Position numbers and translations under genes: made by a program. DNA of 7,677 bases. Source: Gemmatimonadota bacterium (lineage in GTDB: Bacteria > Gemmatimonadota > Gemmatimonadetes > Longimicrobiales > Gaopeijiaceae). The first letter of the stretch is position 1. Each line of letters begins with the position of its first letter. The notes below the pieces were generated by a model. The model was not told the origin of the DNA, ran no database searches, and was given only the letters and a program-made list of their open reading frames with translations. Shown in pieces: positions 5,968 to 7,677 of the stretch. The stretch spans positions 1 to 7,677 of the forward strand of contig SKZC01000458.1 of the NCBI GenBank assembly GCA_007127575.1. Reading direction: 5' to 3'.

Positions 5968-7560
5968 ATGGATGGGGATCGAGGGCGAGGAGAGAAGCTG
6001 ACTGCGGAAGAGACCTCGGACCGGGAGGACGAGGGAGGGGCCGCCCAGGGATCCCAGGGCTCGAACGCAGCGGAGGATGAAGACCGGTCGGCGATGCGCC
6101 CGGCCCAGTGGGCCGGTATGTTCGGAGGGGCCGCCGTCTTTTTCATCATCCTCCTTCTGATTCCAGCGCCGGAGGGCGTCCCCGACGCCGCCTGGCGCAC
6201 CGCCGCCGTGGCCGCCCTCATGGCCATCTGGTGGATGACCGAGGCAATCCCCATCCCAGCCACCTCCCTCGTGCCCCTGGTCCTCTTCCCCGCCTTGGGC
6301 ATCCTGGAGATGTCCGACGCGGCGGCACCCTACGCCAATGAGCTGATCTTCCTCTTCATGGGCGGGTTTTTCATCGCCTTCGCCCTGGAGCGGTGGGAGC
6401 TTCACCGGCGGATCGCCCTGGCCATCGTGGCCGCGGTGGGCACCGGGCCCCGGACACTTATCCTGGGCTTTATGCTGGCCACCGCCTTTCTCTCCATGTG
6501 GATCTCCAACACCGCCGCCACGGCCATGATGCTCCCCATCGGGCTCGCCCTGGGCGAGATGTTCCGGCCGGAAGGGCAGGCAGGGAGCCGGCAACCCTAC
6601 CGATTTGGGATCGCCCTCATGCTGGGCACGGCCTATGCAGCCAACATCGGTGGCTCCATGACTCTCATCGGCACACCCCCTAACGCGGTCATGGCGGGGG
6701 CAGCCAACGAGATGCTGGACATCCAGGTGGGCTTCGGACAGTGGATGCTGGTGGGTATTCCCACCGCCGCCATCATGCTCCCGCTGACCTGGCTCCTTCT
6801 CGTGCAGGTCCTTCATCCTCCGGGAGAGCTTTCGGGGAACGCCGCCGCACTCCTGGCTGAAGAGCGGCAGACCCTGGGCCCCATGAGTCAGGGTGAAAAG
6901 ACCGTGGCCGTGGTCTTTTCCCTCACCGCCTTTGCCTGGATCTTCCGCACTGAGAAGCCCCTGAACGGGCTTACCATTCCCGGGATCGAGACCTTCGCTC
7001 CGTACGTCACTGACGGTACCATCGCCATCGCCGGGGCTCTGGTCCTCTTCCTCCTCCCGGTAGACAGGAAGCGGGGCGTCTTCGCTCTGGATTGGAAGAC
7101 GGCGAGAAGGATCCCCTGGGGCGTTTTGATCCTCTTCGGGGGAGGGCTCTCCCTGGCCCGAGCCATGGATCAGTCCGGGCTCGCCGAGTGGATCGGGGGG
7201 GCCGTGGCTGCCATGGGCGTCGTCCCCGCCGTCCTGGTCATCGCCGGAGCAGCGGCCCTCTTCATCTTCCTGACCGAGATCACCTCCAACACCGCCACGG
7301 CCACCATGGCCATGCCCATCATGGCCGGTGTGGCCGTGGGAATCGGCTTCGCGCCGCTCACGCTCATGATCACTGCAGCCCTTTCTGCAGCCATGGCGTT
7401 CATGCTCCCGGTGGCCACACCACCCAACGCCATCGTGTTTGGCTCCGGCTACCTCACCATACCGCAGATGGTAAAAGCCGGTGTCTGGATGAACCTTTTG
7501 GCCGTAGGGGTGGTGACGTTGATGGTGAGCCTTGTCGTCCCGCTGGTCTTTGGATCCTAG
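5968..7560 (+). CDS. DASS/SLC13-family sodium-coupled dicarboxylate symporter
   Basis: Inner-membrane permease of 530 residues predicted to import C4-dicarboxylates such as succinate, malate or fumarate with sodium. Both halves of the inverted-repeat fold carry the family signatures: SNT at 180-182 within WISNTAATAMMLPI, TPPN at 236-239, SNT at 440-442 within EITSNTATATMAMPI, and TPPN at 484-487 within MLPVATPPNAIVFGSGY. These are the substrate and sodium-binding hairpin-tip motifs of the family (VcINDY type). About eleven hydrophobic segments are visible, and the length is complete. The sequence around the second SNT and TPPN is of the dicarboxylate kind; sulfate or citrate transport cannot be excluded. 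Residues 1-42 are an odd acidic, hydrophilic tail absent from short relatives. ATG 5968 is preferred because GAGGAG (5953-5958) lies 9 nt upstream; ATG 5959 (three codons longer) directly abuts it, and ATG 6094 would remove the tail but lacks a ribosome site. It follows the propeller gene by 169 bp on the same strand. Confidence 0.95.
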   Translation: MDGDRGRGEKLTAEETSDREDEGGAAQGSQGSNAAEDEDRSAMRPAQWAGMFGGAAVFFIILLLIPAPEGVPDAAWRTAAVAALMAIWWMTEAIPIPATSLVPLVLFPALGILEMSDAAAPYANELIFLFMGGFFIAFALERWELHRRIALAIVAAVGTGPRTLILGFMLATAFLSMWISNTAATAMMLPIGLALGEMFRPEGQAGSRQPYRFGIALMLGTAYAANIGGSMTLIGTPPNAVMAGAANEMLDIQVGFGQWMLVGIPTAAIMLPLTWLLLVQVLHPPGELSGNAAALLAEERQTLGPMSQGEKTVAVVFSLTAFAWIFRTEKPLNGLTIPGIETFAPYVTDGTIAIAGALVLFLLPVDRKRGVFALDWKTARRIPWGVLILFGGGLSLARAMDQSGLAEWIGGAVAAMGVVPAVLVIAGAAALFIFLTEITSNTATATMAMPIMAGVAVGIGFAPLTLMITAALSAAMAFMLPVATPPNAIVFGSGYLTIPQMVKAGVWMNLLAVGVVTLMVSLVVPLVFGS

Positions 7561-7575
7561 TGTCCCGAGTCAGAG

Positions 7576-7671
7576 GTTCGTTGAAGCACCGAGGGTGCCG
7601 AAGCGCCGCTGTGGCTAGGCGCGACGAACATGAGCGAAGCGAGTACCTGAGCACGAAGTGCGAAGACCAGG
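7576..7671. repeat. Cluster of small hairpins, candidate intergenic repeat or structured RNA
   Basis: After the transporter stop, an outer stem GTTCGT (7576-7581) / ACGAAC (7624-7629) encloses two perfect hairpins: GCACC-gag-GGTGC (7586-7598) and GCGCC-N10-GGCGC (7603-7622), a three-way-junction shape. A second unit follows: CCTG (7646-7649) / CAGG (7668-7671) around GCAC-gaa-GTGC (7651-7661). All stems are perfect. The density and triloops suggest a dispersed palindromic repeat or RNA element running past the right edge. It may also act as the 3' end of the transporter transcript. Confidence 0.5.
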
Positions 7672-7677
7672 AATAGC

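Noticed and set aside
4545..6816. Two long minus-strand open frames opposite the propeller and transporter genes
   Set aside because: Their products are low-complexity Arg/Gly/Pro/His-rich strings typical of GC-rich shadows, while the plus-strand products match known families over their full length.
7561..7677. Integron attC site at the right edge
   Set aside because: The stems suggested attC, but the GTTRRRY and RYYYAAC core sites are not present at the ends and there is no integrase or cassette array.

Overview
The window is GC-rich, tightly coding DNA that most resembles a Gemmatimonadota (or related deep FCB-type) chromosome. The reasons are a SusC/RagA-type TonB-dependent receptor with an N-terminal carboxypeptidase-regulatory domain, a smaller TonB-plug protein without a barrel, and a lipoprotein of a type I associate with that phylum. 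The taxonomic call is an inference from protein style, since no rRNA or marker gene is present. No transposase, CRISPR array, tRNA or rRNA was seen.

Left half, minus strand, read right to left: (i) 4429-3074 is a secreted protein with a carboxypeptidase-regulatory domain, a TonB-plug-like domain and a hydrophobic C-terminal region in place of a beta-barrel. (ii) 2904-2401 is a small lipoprotein with a C-terminal hydrophobic segment. (iii) 1969-1 is a SusC/RagA-type outer-membrane receptor cut by the left edge. The gaps hold sigma70-like promoters and strong inverted repeats, so the three genes look like separate transcription units lying head to tail rather than one tight operon. The receptor is preceded by a clear promoter (TTGACA-N17-TATTAG) and a leader of about 290 nt with several hairpins and four copies of CTGTAG.

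Right half, plus strand: a 208-bp divergent region leads into (iv) 4638-5798, a lipoprotein-type six-bladed NHL propeller. It resembles the peptidyl-alpha-hydroxyglycine alpha-amidating lyase (PAL) fold and keeps the His/His/His/Tyr positions of that active site. After 169 bp comes (v) 5968-7560, a sodium-coupled dicarboxylate transporter of the DASS/SLC13 family with both SNT and both TPPN motifs. The last 117 bp contain a cluster of short perfect stems that looks like an intergenic repeat or structured RNA element.

Functionally the window is about the cell envelope and nutrient uptake: an outer-membrane receptor, a plug-like accessory protein, two predicted lipoproteins and an inner-membrane organic-acid symporter. 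No direct pathway link between the two halves can be shown. The best candidates for new biology are the barrel-less plug protein, the long receptor leader, the PAL-like lipoprotein and the hairpin cluster at the right edge.
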